Below are positions 53,391-64,000 of a stretch of DNA of 64,000 bases, piece after piece. Source of the stretch: Nicotiana tabacum (lineage: Eukaryota; Streptophyta; Magnoliopsida; Solanales; Solanaceae); contig NC_134094.1 in assembly GCF_000715075.1 (NCBI RefSeq), positions 80,677,120-80,741,119 on the forward strand, read 5' to 3'. A program made the position numbers and the translations under genes. The notes beneath the pieces were generated by a model. That model was not told the DNA's origin. It searched no databases and saw only the letters and a list, made by a program, of their open reading frames with translations. Within the stretch, counting starts at the first letter, position 1. Each line of letters starts with the position of its first letter.

Positions 53391-53408
53391 ATTAACGTGC
53401 AATGCACG

Positions 53409-53443
<35 letters not shown>
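53391..53443. repeat. Terminal-type hairpin followed by TA microsatellite
   Basis: ACGTGCAATGCACGT (7-bp arms with an A centre) is followed within a few bases by (TA)n at 53412-53443. An open frame on the minus strand ending in an IYIYIY run is produced by this microsatellite. Confidence 0.7.
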
Positions 53444-53447
<4 letters not shown>

Positions 53448-54424
53448 CATCTATTATACATTCTGCTAAAACTCTAAATGATATATTTGACGGTGGAAAG
53501 AATATTAAATTATTTTTTCCAAAATATACTCTATCCATACTAGTCTGTTCTACTAATGTTTGTGGCTTAAATAAAAGATTACCTAACATTGTCTGGGAAT
53601 AAGTATTTGAGGGTGTGGCTTTGATGCCTTTTCCCTTGTCTTCAGTCTTGGAACCAAAGGGTCGTAATGACACCTAACACTTGTTAGGCAAGCCAACACT
53701 TAACAATAAATAAGAAAACGAGACTAACAGTTAATAACATAATAATATAGAATAAGAGTAAAATCTTAGAAATATATAACAAGTCTAAAGTAAACACCGA
53801 CTAATCAACCTTCCAAGATTTGGTGTCACATCGTACATGAGCTACTAAGAATACTACATACAACGTGTGCAATGAATACAATATTGTCTTGCATAATAAA
53901 TAGTAATTGAGAAAATGGAAACAATACTCTAGCGCTTGTGGACGAGTATACAACTCTACCTCGAGTCGTCCATCTAGTAACGACTAAGCACCTCTCGGAA
54001 CTCCGTTAGTACCAATGTTTGAATCTGCACAAGAAGTGCAGAAGTATCATATGAGTACAACCGATCCAATGTACTTAACAAGTATCGAGCCTAACCTCGT
54101 CGAGGTAGTGGCAAGGCTATAAAAAGATACTTACCATATAAACCTGTATAGTTAATAAGCAGTAGAAATAACAAATAGAGATAATAGTAATACTAACAAG
54201 AATAAAAGGCAGAAAATAGTAAAAAGATCCAATAATAGAAGTAATAACCACGTTTCTTGAATAACACAACTAAAATCCTTTTCAGCAGCTCAAATCAACG
54301 AGGAAGAAATAATACACTTAATCAACATAGCCAAAGCCTACAAAGAAAAATTATACCACAAACAACACCAAGATTCATATCACATACGTTGTGGCGCACA
54401 ACCCCATCCAACACACAAAGATAC

Positions 54425-54525
54425 TGTTGCAGCCTCAACCCGATCCCATGGCCATACTATTGTTGCAGCGAGCAACCCGACCCTTATCATAACATTGTTG
54501 CGGTGGCAACCTGATCCACCATATC
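54425..54525. repeat. Diverged tandem units in the truncated LTR
   Basis: About three units on the theme TTGTTGCRGCNNNCAACCCGATCC occur here. Equivalent units at 56066-56160 lie in the neighbouring LTR (GCATGCAACCCGATCCAC). Confidence 0.65.
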
Positions 54526-54774
54526 AATTTATATAGAATCATCCAACAACACATCCAAACATAGAAATAATCATAATAAAATATCGAGGAGAATAGATAA
54601 ACCTAATTCATTAAGGATAAGATGAACACTAACAAGGAATAACAGGCAATCCAATATTCAAAAGCTAGTCTCACACATATATTTCGAGGAGGCCTCAAAC
54701 AAGATCAATAACACACGAACGATCAAATAACCACACAATCCAATATAGCATAGAAGAACAAAACATGAAACATG

Positions 54775-54960
54775 TAAATACATGTGACAAATAAGGCAGG
54801 TAACAAGCAAATGTGTGTAGTAAGTAAAGGCAGATAACCGATAAAGATAGGTAGCAAGTAAAGGCATGTAGCAGGTAAAAACATGTATCAAGTAAAGACA
54901 TTGGACAAGAAAAGGTATGTAAATAACAAAGGCATGAAATAAGTAAAGGTATAAAATAAA
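54775..54960. repeat. Tandem array with period near 21 bp
   Basis: Around eight diverged copies of a unit like AAGTAAAGGCATGTAGCAGGT lie in a row. The matching part of the neighbouring LTR lacks an array of this length. Confidence 0.7.
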
Positions 54961-55270
54961 CTAGTTATACCCGCATGCTTTAACCCATGACGATGCATAT
55001 ACACTCGTCACCTTGCATATACATTGGCCAACACATAGAACATGTAGTAGATAGACCAATCGCATCCTAATTCCCTCAAATTTAGATTAACCACGATATT
55101 TACTTCTTTGCGGAACCAAATCAACAATCCAAAACAGTTTTACCTTTAGCACAAGCCTCCAAACAACTAGAATCTGGTCAAATAACGCTCAAACAAGTCA
55201 AATACAATTTAAGGAACCGCCTTAGCATAAAAAGGTTCTTTATTTAATATTTAAAAAAGTCAAGTTGGGC

Positions 55271-58229
55271 TGTCACAACCCAAAATCCAACAAAAAGCCG
55301 TGATGACACCTAACCCGCTTGTTAAGGCAAGCCAACACTCGACAACATCAATAGAATTTAATTATTAAGCTATTAACTAATTCATGATATAAAAAGCACA
55401 ACAGTTTAAGTCATAACTCAATTATTAAATATGCATGAATCTCAGATAGGGTCTAACATGACCACAACTGTCTCATAAACTATCCAAAAACCCGAGTGTT
55501 ACAACTAGTCACAATCATCTAATAAGAGTACAAAATATCAACTGAATACAAGGTCTGTCTGAAAATGATAAAAATACAAAGACAGATATAAAAAGTAGGG
55601 AAGGGAGATTGCATGTGCTGCGGATTAGATCAAGTAAGCAGCTCACCAAAAAGTTTCCTAACTACTCCTACTCTGTTGGGTGATTACCATCAAAACCAGC
55701 TTCGGAACCTCCACAAAATATGTAAAAGTATAGTATGAATATAAAACTATGGTACTCAATAAGTATCAAGTCTAGTCTTGAAGAATTAGTGGCGACATGT
55801 CAATAGTGATATTTATTAACAACTCGATAATCATATGAAGCATATACAACATGTGGAATAAAGCCTGATATCATCAATCAAGTTCACCAGTAGAAAAATA
55901 GTAAACCTTGTATGTAAACATGTTTTTCCAACAAGAGATAGCATGCAATATCAGATATCTCAAATCATTCACAACCATGATTTGAGTATCTCGTTCACAG
56001 GGCCTAAAGTGACATGGGTAATCACCTGACTTCGGAGGGACAATATCATATCCAAGCGCCATTACAGCATGCAACCCGATCCACTAATTATAATAATTCT
56101 GTTACACCATGTAACACGATCCACATATATTATTGTTGTGGCATGCAATCCGATCCATACAATATCATCAATAATTAATATTCGCGCATAATATATGTGG
56201 TGCCAAAAGTTTTCATCTTTTCGCAACATTCAACTCTTCCAACTCATAAATATATGTATGAGGCAATATAATTAAAGGCACTAGATCATAATAATAGCAA
56301 TGCGAATAAAAGCCCATATAACTAAAAGGTGGATATGGCTAATCATGTAATTCAATTAATCTCAGCAATTCAATAGACAAATTTCATATTCAACAGTTTT
56401 TCCATAACATTTAATATGAATAAATAAATCCATGTAACCACCAAATCATTAAGACAAGTATATAGCTATGGCTTAACAAAGAAACTCAATATGGTAAAAT
56501 CATCGTTTATGCCTAATTTCAACAAGTCATAACTTTAAGCATGACAAAATCAATAAAACATAAATAATAAGTTCACATAGTCCAAACTAGGTATAATCAT
56601 AAACAAGACTTTACTGGATATGACCATAACGCTACGCATATATGCTCGTCACCTCGCATGTATGCGACTCCTAAATTGAGCAACAAGTAGTAGATAGATC
56701 ACCAATGAGGAGAATTACCTCTTACAAGGATAGACAAGAGACTTACATCCACCTAGTAGTCTTCAACCTTCCAAAATAGCTTTCTGTCTCAAATCAACCT
56801 CCAAACAACCCGAATCTAGTCAAATACAACTCAATAACGTCAAACAAAGCCATAGAAATTAATTTCAAACAATAAAAATTCAATCTTTAATCAAATACCA
56901 GTCAATCCGAACTCACATGATCAAAACCCAAGTGAAAGAGTAGATCCCGACTACTCATAACCTTGTGAATCCAAATATATAAATAGATTCAAAAACTGAA
57001 TCCAAATCGACTCTGAAATCCCTAATTTACACCACCTTAAATTGTAGACAATAATCCCAAAACTTCTATTTCAAATTTCAATATCTAAGTGCAATAATCC
57101 ATGGGAAAATAAGATATATAATCAAAATCAAGTAGAAATAACTTATCCTCAAAGTAATAGTAAAAATCTCCTCCAAAACAGCCCATAGCCGAGCTTCAAA
57201 ACTCAAAATAGTGGAAAATAAACTAACCCTCGAATATAATAATGTTTCTAGCTAAACTGCATCTGCGACCAAAAATGTCACATCTATGACACTGCTCCTG
57301 CGATCTTAGGCTTGCTTCTGTGAGAATCCCACTACCTGACAGCAATCGCAGGTGCACGTACCTTCACAAAAGTAGAGTCGCATCTGCGAAAATCCTTCAC
57401 ATAAGCGGGCACGCATCTTCGTATAAACCAACACAGGTGAGATCACTACCCATATCCTTGTTCTCATAGGTGTGCTCAATTGTGCGCTTCAGCGACCACG
57501 CACCTGCATAAAGAGGGCCACAGGTGCGATACACCAGCCCCAAAACTGCCAATAATCACCAAAATGGTCTAGCATCAATCTGAAACACACCCGAGCCTCT
57601 TATAACCCCCATCCAACCATACCAACAAGTCCTAATAACTTATACAAACTTATCCAAATATTCAAAACACCACAACAAACATCAAAACCAAGAATCGAAA
57701 ATCAAAATCTATCTCTTAACTTCCAAACTTACCAACTTCACCAAACACGTCTGATTCATGCCTAAATACTTTTGGATTCCAACCAAAATTTGCACATAAG
57801 TTCCAATCAACTAAAGGAACCTATCCAAAGTCCCGAACCAATCGAATCCCGATAACTTCAAAGTCAACTCCTGGTCAAACCTACCAACTCTCCAATATTT
57901 TAAATTGCCAACTTTCGACAAATAGGGGCAAAACCTTCTAGGAACCTCCAAATCCACATACGAACATACGCCTATGTTCAAACTCAGAATACAAACCTAT
58001 AGGAATCATCTAATCATAAATCCAAGGTCATCTACTTAAAAATCAAACTTTAGTTAGCTCTTACAACTTAAACTATCGAAAATAGAACTAAGTGTTCGAA
58101 TTCTCTCCCAAACCTTTGCACAACCAAGCCAAATATCCCTGTAAGTTATAAAACAACAAACAAGCATACGAGAAGCATCAAATGGCAAAAATGGGGCTCA
58201 AATATATAAGGTGACTGGTCGAGTCGTCA
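55271..58229 (-). repeat. 3' LTR of the minus-strand chromovirus at 58230-61265
   Basis: On the minus strand it starts TGTGACGACTCGACC at 58229, right after the purine tract AAGAAGGGAAA, and ends GGGTTGTGACA at 55271 (2959 bp). It carries a loose palindrome array (57245-57540). Confidence 0.75.
57245..57540. repeat. Diverged palindrome array in the TGTGACGACTCG LTR
   Basis: Motifs such as CATCTGCGACC, CTGCGATC, AATCGCAGGTGCACG, GTCGCATCTGCGAAA and ACAGGTGCGATA recur every 20-40 bp. The array is more decayed than the others but of the same kind and LTR position, upstream of the GAGCTCGGTT-like leader shared with the gag-only element. Confidence 0.6.
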
Positions 58230-61200
58230 CATTTCCCTTCTTAAACAAACGTTTATCCTCGAACGAGTTTAGAATCATACTTGAGATGCCAAAAAGATGA
58301 GGATATCTTCTCTGCATATCATGCTCGGACTCCTAAATCGCTTTCTTGACCGGCTGACCTCTCCACTAAGCCTTCTCCAATGCATCACGAACCAAATCTG
58401 TGCCCAACAACCTAGCCTTACCAGGCTCAAGCCAACCAACCGGAGAACGACACCGCCTTCCATATAAGGCCTTATACGGAGCCATCTGGATACTAGATTG
58501 GTATCTATTATTGTAGGCAAACTCTGCTAATGGTAAAAATTGATCCCATTAGCCTCCGAAATCAAAAACATAGTCCCTCAACATATCCTTAAGGATCCTA
58601 ATGATCCGCTCGGACTACCCATTTGTCTGAGGGAGAAATGCAATGCGTAACTCCACCTGCGTGCCCAACTCACATTGTACATCTCTCTAAAAGTACAATG
58701 TAAACTGAGTGCATCGATTCGATATAATATAAATGGGCATACCATGCAAATAGACAATTCTTTGATGTAGATCTGAGCCAACTTCTTTAAAGTGTAAGAC
58801 GTCATGACCGGAATTAAATGCGCATACTTGGTCAATTTGTTCATAATGACCCAAACAACGTCAAATCTCCTCAAGGTCCATGATGATCCTACCATAAAAT
58901 CCATATTAATGTGCTCCAACTTTCACTCCGGTATATCTAACCTCTGAATCAAACTGCCCGGTCTCTGATGGTCATACTTGACCTAATGACAATTCAAACA
59001 CCATGATACATGCCCAACATTGTCCTTTCGCATCATCAGCCACTAGTAATGCTACTTCAAGTCATGATACATCTTCATAGCACCTGAATGAATAGAATAC
59101 TACAAAATATGAGCCTTCTCAAGAATCAACTCCCTCAAACCCTCCACATTAGGAACACAAATCCGACCCTAAAGTCGCAATTCACCATCATCACCAATAA
59201 CCACCTCTTTAGCACCATCTCGCAATACCGTGTCCTTAAGGACAAGCAAATAAGGATCATCATACTGACAAGACTTAATGCTCTCAAATAAGGATGATTG
59301 CGCAACAACACAAGCAAGAATTCTGCTAGGCTCAGAAATATCCAATCTCACAAATCTGTTGGCCAAAGCTTGAACATCTATAGCCGAAGGCTTCTCTTTA
59401 GACAGAATGAATGCCAAACTCCCCATACTTTCTGCCTTTCTACTCAAATCATTCGCTAGCACATTAGCCTTACCCGCATGATACAAGATAATGATATCAT
59501 AATCCTTAAATAACTCCAGCCATCGCCGCTGCCTCAAATTAAAATTCTTTTTCTTGAATAGATGCTGAAGACTTTGATCATCAATCTAAACCTCATAAGA
59601 TACACCGTACAAGTAATGCCTCCAAATCTTGAGTGCGTGCACAATAATTGCTAACTCCAAATCATGTGCCGGATAGTTCTTATCATGGGGCTTCAACTGG
59701 CATGATGCATATGCAATCACCCTACTGCCATGCATCAACACACAATCAAGGCAAACACGTTAAGCATTACAATAGATGGTATACATCCCCGATCCTGAGG
59801 GAAGTACCAAAATTGGAGTTGTAGTCAAAGCAGTCTTGAACTTCTAATAGCTCTCATCGCACTCGTTAGACCACCTAAATGGAGTACCCTTCTAAGTCAA
59901 TTTAGTCAATTGAGCTACAATAGACGAGAATCCCTCCGCAAAGCAACGATAGTAGCCAACCAAACCCAAAAACTCCTGATCTCTGTAGTTGTAAAAGGTC
60001 TAGGCCAACTCTGAACTGCCTCAATCTTCTTCTAATCCACCCTTATCCCATTACTAGATACCACGTGACCCAAGAATGCCACAGAGTCCAACTAAAACTC
60101 ATACTTAGAGAACTTAGCATACAACTTCTTTTCCCTTAAAATCTAAAGCATGATCCCCAAATATTGCTCGTGTTGCTCAGCATTACGGGAATATACCAAT
60201 ATATCTTCAATGAACACAATAACAAAAGTATCCAAATAAGGCTCAAACACACTGTCCATAAAGTGCATGAAAGTTGCTGGGGTATTAGTCAAACCAGAGG
60301 ACATCAACAAGAACTCATAATGCCCATAACAAGTCCTATAGGCCGTCTTAGGGATGTGTGAAGCACTAATCTTCAACTTGTGACAACCCGATCTTAAGTC
60401 AATCATAAATAATACCCTAGCACCCTGAAGTTGATTGAACAAATCATCAATGCAAGGTAGTGGATACTTGTTATTAATAGTGACCTTGTTTAACTGCCTA
60501 TAGTCAATGCACATTCTCATGGAACCATCCTTTTTATTCACAAACAACACGGTGCAACCCAAGGTGAAACACTCAAATTCATGAACCCCTTATCCAACAA
60601 CTCTTGCAACTACTCCTTCATATCCTTCAACTGAGCTGGATCCTTGTAGTATAATGGAATAGATATGGGCTGACTGCCCGGTACCAAATCAATATCCCTA
60701 TCGGGTAGCATGCCTGGTAGGTCTGTAGGAAACACCTATGGAAACTCCTTCACTACTGATATTGAATAATTAGTAGGAGTATCATCACTAACATCTTTTA
60801 CAAAGGCCATATACGCCAAACACCTTTTCTCAATCATCTGTTGAGCCTTCAAAAATAAAATCAATCTACTAGGTGTACGACCAGGCGAACCCCTCTATTC
60901 TAATCTTGGCAACCCTGGCATAGCCAACGTCACAGTCTTAGCATGACAATCAAGAATAGCATGGTACGGAGATAGCCAATCCTTATCTAAAATCTCCTCA
61001 AAGTCAGCCTTATTAAGCAATAGAAAATGAACCCTAATCTCATACCCCCAATGGTAACCGCGCAAGACCGATACACATGATCCACCATAATAGAATCGCC
61101 AACAACTGTAGATACATAAATAGGAATATCAAGAGAACTACGAGGTATATCTAAATAAGGAGAAAATTATGATGACACACAAGAAAAAGTAGACCCTAGA

Positions 61201-61265
61201 TCAAACAACACCAGAATCATCTCTATGAAAGAACAAAACCATACATGTGATCAGTGCATTTGAGG
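58230..61265 (-). pseudogene. Chromovirus pol relic with integrase-chromodomain deletion
   Basis: Minus strand, 5' to 3': protease (about 60880-61265; VFDLGS where a DPGS-like motif is expected), reverse transcriptase (60143-60562 best preserved; YRQLNKVTI, then FIED instead of FIDD, Glu codon 60206-60208), RNase H end (59169-59537), decayed integrase zinc finger (about 58980-59110), integrase core (58578-58919; second Asp position reads SNR) and ALYGRRCRSPVGW. This passes directly to the last part of a chromodomain-like tail (WRGQP ... RRYPHLF, 58275-58370). Roughly 200 residues are deleted at that junction. Stops and shifts are frequent. Gag and the 5' LTR are absent. Confidence 0.85.
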
Positions 61266-61272
61266 CCACCGC

Positions 61273-63408
61273 TTCAGGTCTACAAACCGAATACACAAAG
61301 TACAAAAGATACATGACCCCGGAATGAAGTGGGGCTCACCAAGTCAATTGGGAAGAAGGTGTACTGCTATCACTGATCAATATCTCCTGCTGTGGAATCA
61401 CCTGCATTCATTTAAAGATGCAGCACCCCCGGCAAAAAGGGACATTAGTACTGTCGAATAACACTAGTATGTATAACTAAACAGCCTCTCAATAGAATGA
61501 CAAATAATACAAACAAGATTATCATAATATCAATAAAAGCCTTAATTAACATCAAACCTAAATTTAGGATCAAGACAGTGTTCAAATTAATTTCCATATA
61601 TCACATTGGGAGATTTTTAGTATTGATATACCATTGTCCACAATACCATTATTCACAAAATCGGTACTACTGTACTCTTAGCACGGAGTCTGATCACGAC
61701 CCGATTGTCTAGGCCATCTCATTAGAGACATCAACCACAATTTCTTTCAATATCAATACCACCGTCTTTAGCACGGAGTCCGATCACGACCCGATCGGCT
61801 AGGCTATCCATTAGGGACATCAACCACAATTACCATTTCAATTACAATTTCCAGCACAATCACCACCATGTGTACGGCATGGTGTCCGATCACGACCTGA
61901 CCGACTAGGCCGTCTTATTTGAGATATCAACCTTTTATATCAATCATCGCATTTCATATTACTTTTACATCTTTTTATTTCATTAGCACTAATGGTAATA
62001 ATTATAAAATCATTATTGGCACGTTGGCCATATTCAGTATTTCCTGCTCACCTTATCAATTTCAAATATCATTATCATTGTCAACAACAAATACAATTCA
62101 AATCAAGGTATGTAGTACACATGTGAGCAATTTAGAGTCTAAGGCACGTAGAGATATTTCACAAAATTTGGCATAATAGCCTTCATTTGAACTTGACTTA
62201 AAGTTGAAACATTATTAATGCACAGCCCGTATTTTAACACATCCTCAATTGGTAACATAACATGAATAAAGCATTAGGATGCTGGTTGAATATATATCTT
62301 TCAACCTAATCTTACTCGGAATGGCCAGTCTCATAATGAATCACTCGGGACTTACATAATTTACATGAATATCGTGGGATTCAATTCTAAGAGAAGAGTT
62401 TAGACAACATACCTTACTTGAGCTTCCTTACACTTTAAATGTTCCGGAATTCTTAGCAACTTCAATCTATTGTAGAAATATCACAAATTGAATCAAAATT
62501 AGGAAGATGATCATGGTTCGAGCTCATTTGAGTATTTTATCAAACACTAAGTGTGCATTAAGGTTCCAAGGTCCTTTTATGGAGAATTCCATCATCCTAC
62601 AACCCAATCTTTACCATTTTTAGCTCAACAATCTTCCTACATCCTTTTGATAACACATGCATGTAAAATAAACAACTCTCATGTCCAAAAATTATCTTGC
62701 TAGTTACCCATTTTTAGAAAATTTTGAAATTAGGGTTTAGGGTGTAGAATCTTACCTCTAGGATGAAGACCTAGTGAGCTTCCCTTCTTAATCTTCCAAA
62801 ACTTGAGCAAGAATTGAAGAAACATTATTGAAGAACACCTTCTCACTCTAGGGCACTCTCTCTCACTCTAGAATATCAGATTATGTCTCAAAAATGGCCT
62901 AAAGAGTGTATTTAACGAAATAGGGTCGGGTTTTAAAAACCCAAAAATGAAGCTCCGGAAAAGGTTCTACGGTCGCATATGTGACAGCATAATGGTTATG
63001 CGGACCGCATATCTGTCGCATAATTGGTGTCCAAAATGACCAAAAATCTGCCTGAGTTTGCGGTCACTATGCGGTCCGCATAATTATTCTGCGGTCGCAT
63101 AGTGCACCGCATAACAGTTATGCGGTCGCATAGTCGACTGCATAATTGCTTCCAACTGACCCCATTAACTTCCTCACTCTGCGGCCATTATACGGTCCGT
63201 AGAATGATTCTGTGGTCGCATAGTGGATCGCAAAAATGCACTTTTCTGCCAAAATATTTCCTTTACTTTCCGGTGCATTGTTCAACCCAAAAGAATTTCT
63301 ACAATCCTCAAACACGTAAGCCTAGTCCGGCACCATGAAACATTATTTTCCTTGTATATTTTACCGGGCTTTATACCTAAGTACTTCGAAATTTTTCGGG
63401 GTGTTACA
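61273..63408 (-). repeat. Truncated LTR, same family as 11732-19708
   Basis: Read on the minus strand it follows the LTR fragment at 18287-19380 (for example the CCGGGGGCGCTGCATC region at 19220 against 61420). It stops at 61273, about 330 bp before that LTR's end, where it meets the pol relic. The outer start is either TATAAAGCCCGG near 63373 or TGTAACACCCCG at 63408; I cannot decide. Diverged copies of the 90-bp unit lie at 61680-61910. Confidence 0.7.
62958..63240. repeat. Palindrome array in the truncated LTR
   Basis: TACGGTCGCATATGTGACAG, TATGCGGACCGCATA, TGCGGTCCGCATAATTATTC, TGCGGTCGCATAG and similar units repeat every 20-40 bp. The array is equivalent in position to 13850-14175 but with different unit order. 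Confidence 0.75.
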
Positions 63409-63444
63409 ATAACATAATATAATGCATGTCTCTTGTCCCGCCTA

Positions 63445-63637
63445 CACGAAAACACCCTTCGTGCCATGAAACTCTCATCTTCACTTGCATGGACAAACCT
63501 TCGTGGCAGTATTATATCACTTTTTCTCACCAAGCACGGAGAAACCCTTTGTGCAATAATAATAATGTCAAGAAGCACTGAAACACCCTTCGTGCATAAA
63601 TCACTCTTCCTTACTAGCACGGAAATACTTTTCGTGC
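63445..63637. repeat. Five units of a CACG...CGTG inverted-repeat minisatellite
   Basis: Units like GCACGGAGAAACCCTTTGTG, each ending in a further C, lie about 43 bp apart. Every unit has GCACG at one end and CGTGC or TGTGC at the other, so each can fold into a small hairpin. Spacers share a CTCTTCCTCACCAAG phrase. The context is probably another LTR that continues beyond the window. Confidence 0.75.
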
Positions 63638-64000
63638 AATACACTCTTCCTCACCAAGCATATATTAATCAGTACCAAGCAAGTTTTAGGAAACATAATT
63701 AATATCTAGAAGAGTGATTAGGTATAATATTCTACATGAGACGAGATCATAACTTTTGCACCATTAGGCGAGCCAACATTTAATGAATCATAATGTCCAA
63801 ACATCTCAATAAAACGTAAGCATGATCCTTAGCATGAATATGAAAACTCAAGTATCACAAGATTAACGAATATATATGTTCATGATATGAATATAACCTC
63901 AACTAAATCAAGTGTATTAATAATCTCAAGAATAGTCCATCACGTTCAATTAAGATATCATAAGCTAAAATACGATGTATAGCATGGATAATTGTGCTTA
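63638..64000. other. AT-rich end of window, nothing recognised
   Basis: No frame with a domain and no element end was found. It is probably the continuation of the retrotransposon sequence carrying the inverted-repeat minisatellite. Confidence 0.3.

Larger units (their letters stand above)
51040..53443 (+). mobile_element. Helitron-like remnant
   Basis: Near-identical phrases TATTATTATAAAAGTATRAA occur at about 51050 and 51440. They resemble the left ends of Helitron-type elements common in Solanaceae (recalled, not searched). A PIF1-type helicase relic lies at 52405-53100. The hairpin ACGTGCAATGCACGT at 53391-53408 resembles a Helitron 3' hairpin, but the expected CTRR terminus is hidden by a TA microsatellite. 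Between 51560 and 52400 only AT-rich DNA is seen. Confidence 0.5.
53645..55255 (-). repeat. Truncated LTR of the TGTCACAACCC family
   Basis: The left part shares the GACACCTAACNC...GGCAAGCCAACACT phrase with 55300-55340. The right part shares CTCGTCACCTTGCATATACA-like and CCTCCAAACAAC phrases with 56650-56820. So it is a second LTR of that family in the same orientation. Both ends are missing. The full LTR at 55271 follows immediately, suggesting the later element inserted into or beside it. Confidence 0.65.

Noticed and set aside
53410..53673. 87-codon minus-strand open frame ending in an IYIYIY run
   Set aside because: Half of it is the TA microsatellite and the rest lies at the edge of a truncated LTR with no domain match.
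63445..63637. Possible CRISPR array
   Set aside because: The units are imperfect, spacers share sequence, there are no cas genes, and the context is a plant genome. The other palindrome arrays fail for the same reasons.

Overview
This is a stretch of plant nuclear DNA, almost certainly from a Solanaceae species and most likely Nicotiana or a close relative. The evidence is spliceosomal genes with GT-AG introns, very AT-rich spacers, nested Ty3/gypsy retrotransposons of types abundant in tobacco and its relatives, and Stowaway, hAT, SINE and Helitron-like debris. There are no bacterial-style operons, no rRNA or tRNA genes and no CRISPR array.

Only one gene reads as intact: a seven-exon ADP-ribosylation factor gene (ARF1 type, 181 aa, minus strand, coding 48007-49944) with an upstream 5'UTR exon and a TATA box. 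A second host gene, importin subunit alpha (minus strand, 21599-32897), has nine recognisable exons in consistent phase. It lacks a splice donor after exon 5, its final exon is not in the window, and its introns are loaded with transposons. A pentatricopeptide-repeat gene fragment (45760-46970) is split by a 934-bp hAT-type miniature element. Everything else is transposon-derived.

Layout. 1-3600: a decayed multi-exon Mutator-like (MULE) transposase on the minus strand, followed by strong hairpins. 3831-4516: possible copia LTR piece. 4517-11731: an Athila/Tat-type Ty3/gypsy element (plus strand; LTR, tRNA-Asp-type primer site, deleted pol, env-like frame) cut off at its 3' end. 11732-19708: a chromovirus (minus strand) whose 5' part is replaced by an inverted LTR fragment of its own family. 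19709-21598: spacer. 21599-32897: importin alpha, with a hAT transposase gene (23696-26084), two Stowaway copies, two SINE-like insertions, another MITE and a retroposon flanked by a 22-bp target duplication in its introns. 33000-34832: simple repeats and spacer. 34833-44107: a gag-only Ty3/gypsy element with two LTRs differing by about 950 bp. 44300-45330: LINE reverse-transcriptase fragment. 45760-46970: PPR fragment plus MITE. 47780-51010: ARF1. 51040-53443: Helitron-like remnant with a PIF1-type helicase relic. 53645-55255: LTR fragment. 55271-61265: minus-strand chromovirus lacking its 5' part. 61273-63408: truncated LTR of the family seen at 11732-19708. 63445-63637: a small array of inverted-repeat units.

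The most interesting theme is that several different LTR families each carry an array of short CG-containing palindromes at a similar place in the LTR, between its start and the inferred leader (near 4700, 13850, 35690/41255, 57245 and 62958). Comparable arrays sit between pol and the env-like frame of the Athila element, where they again precede a TATA box, and in the last 600 bp of the window. I see no convincing new multi-gene system. All calls come from reading and translating the sequence by eye; no database search was run.
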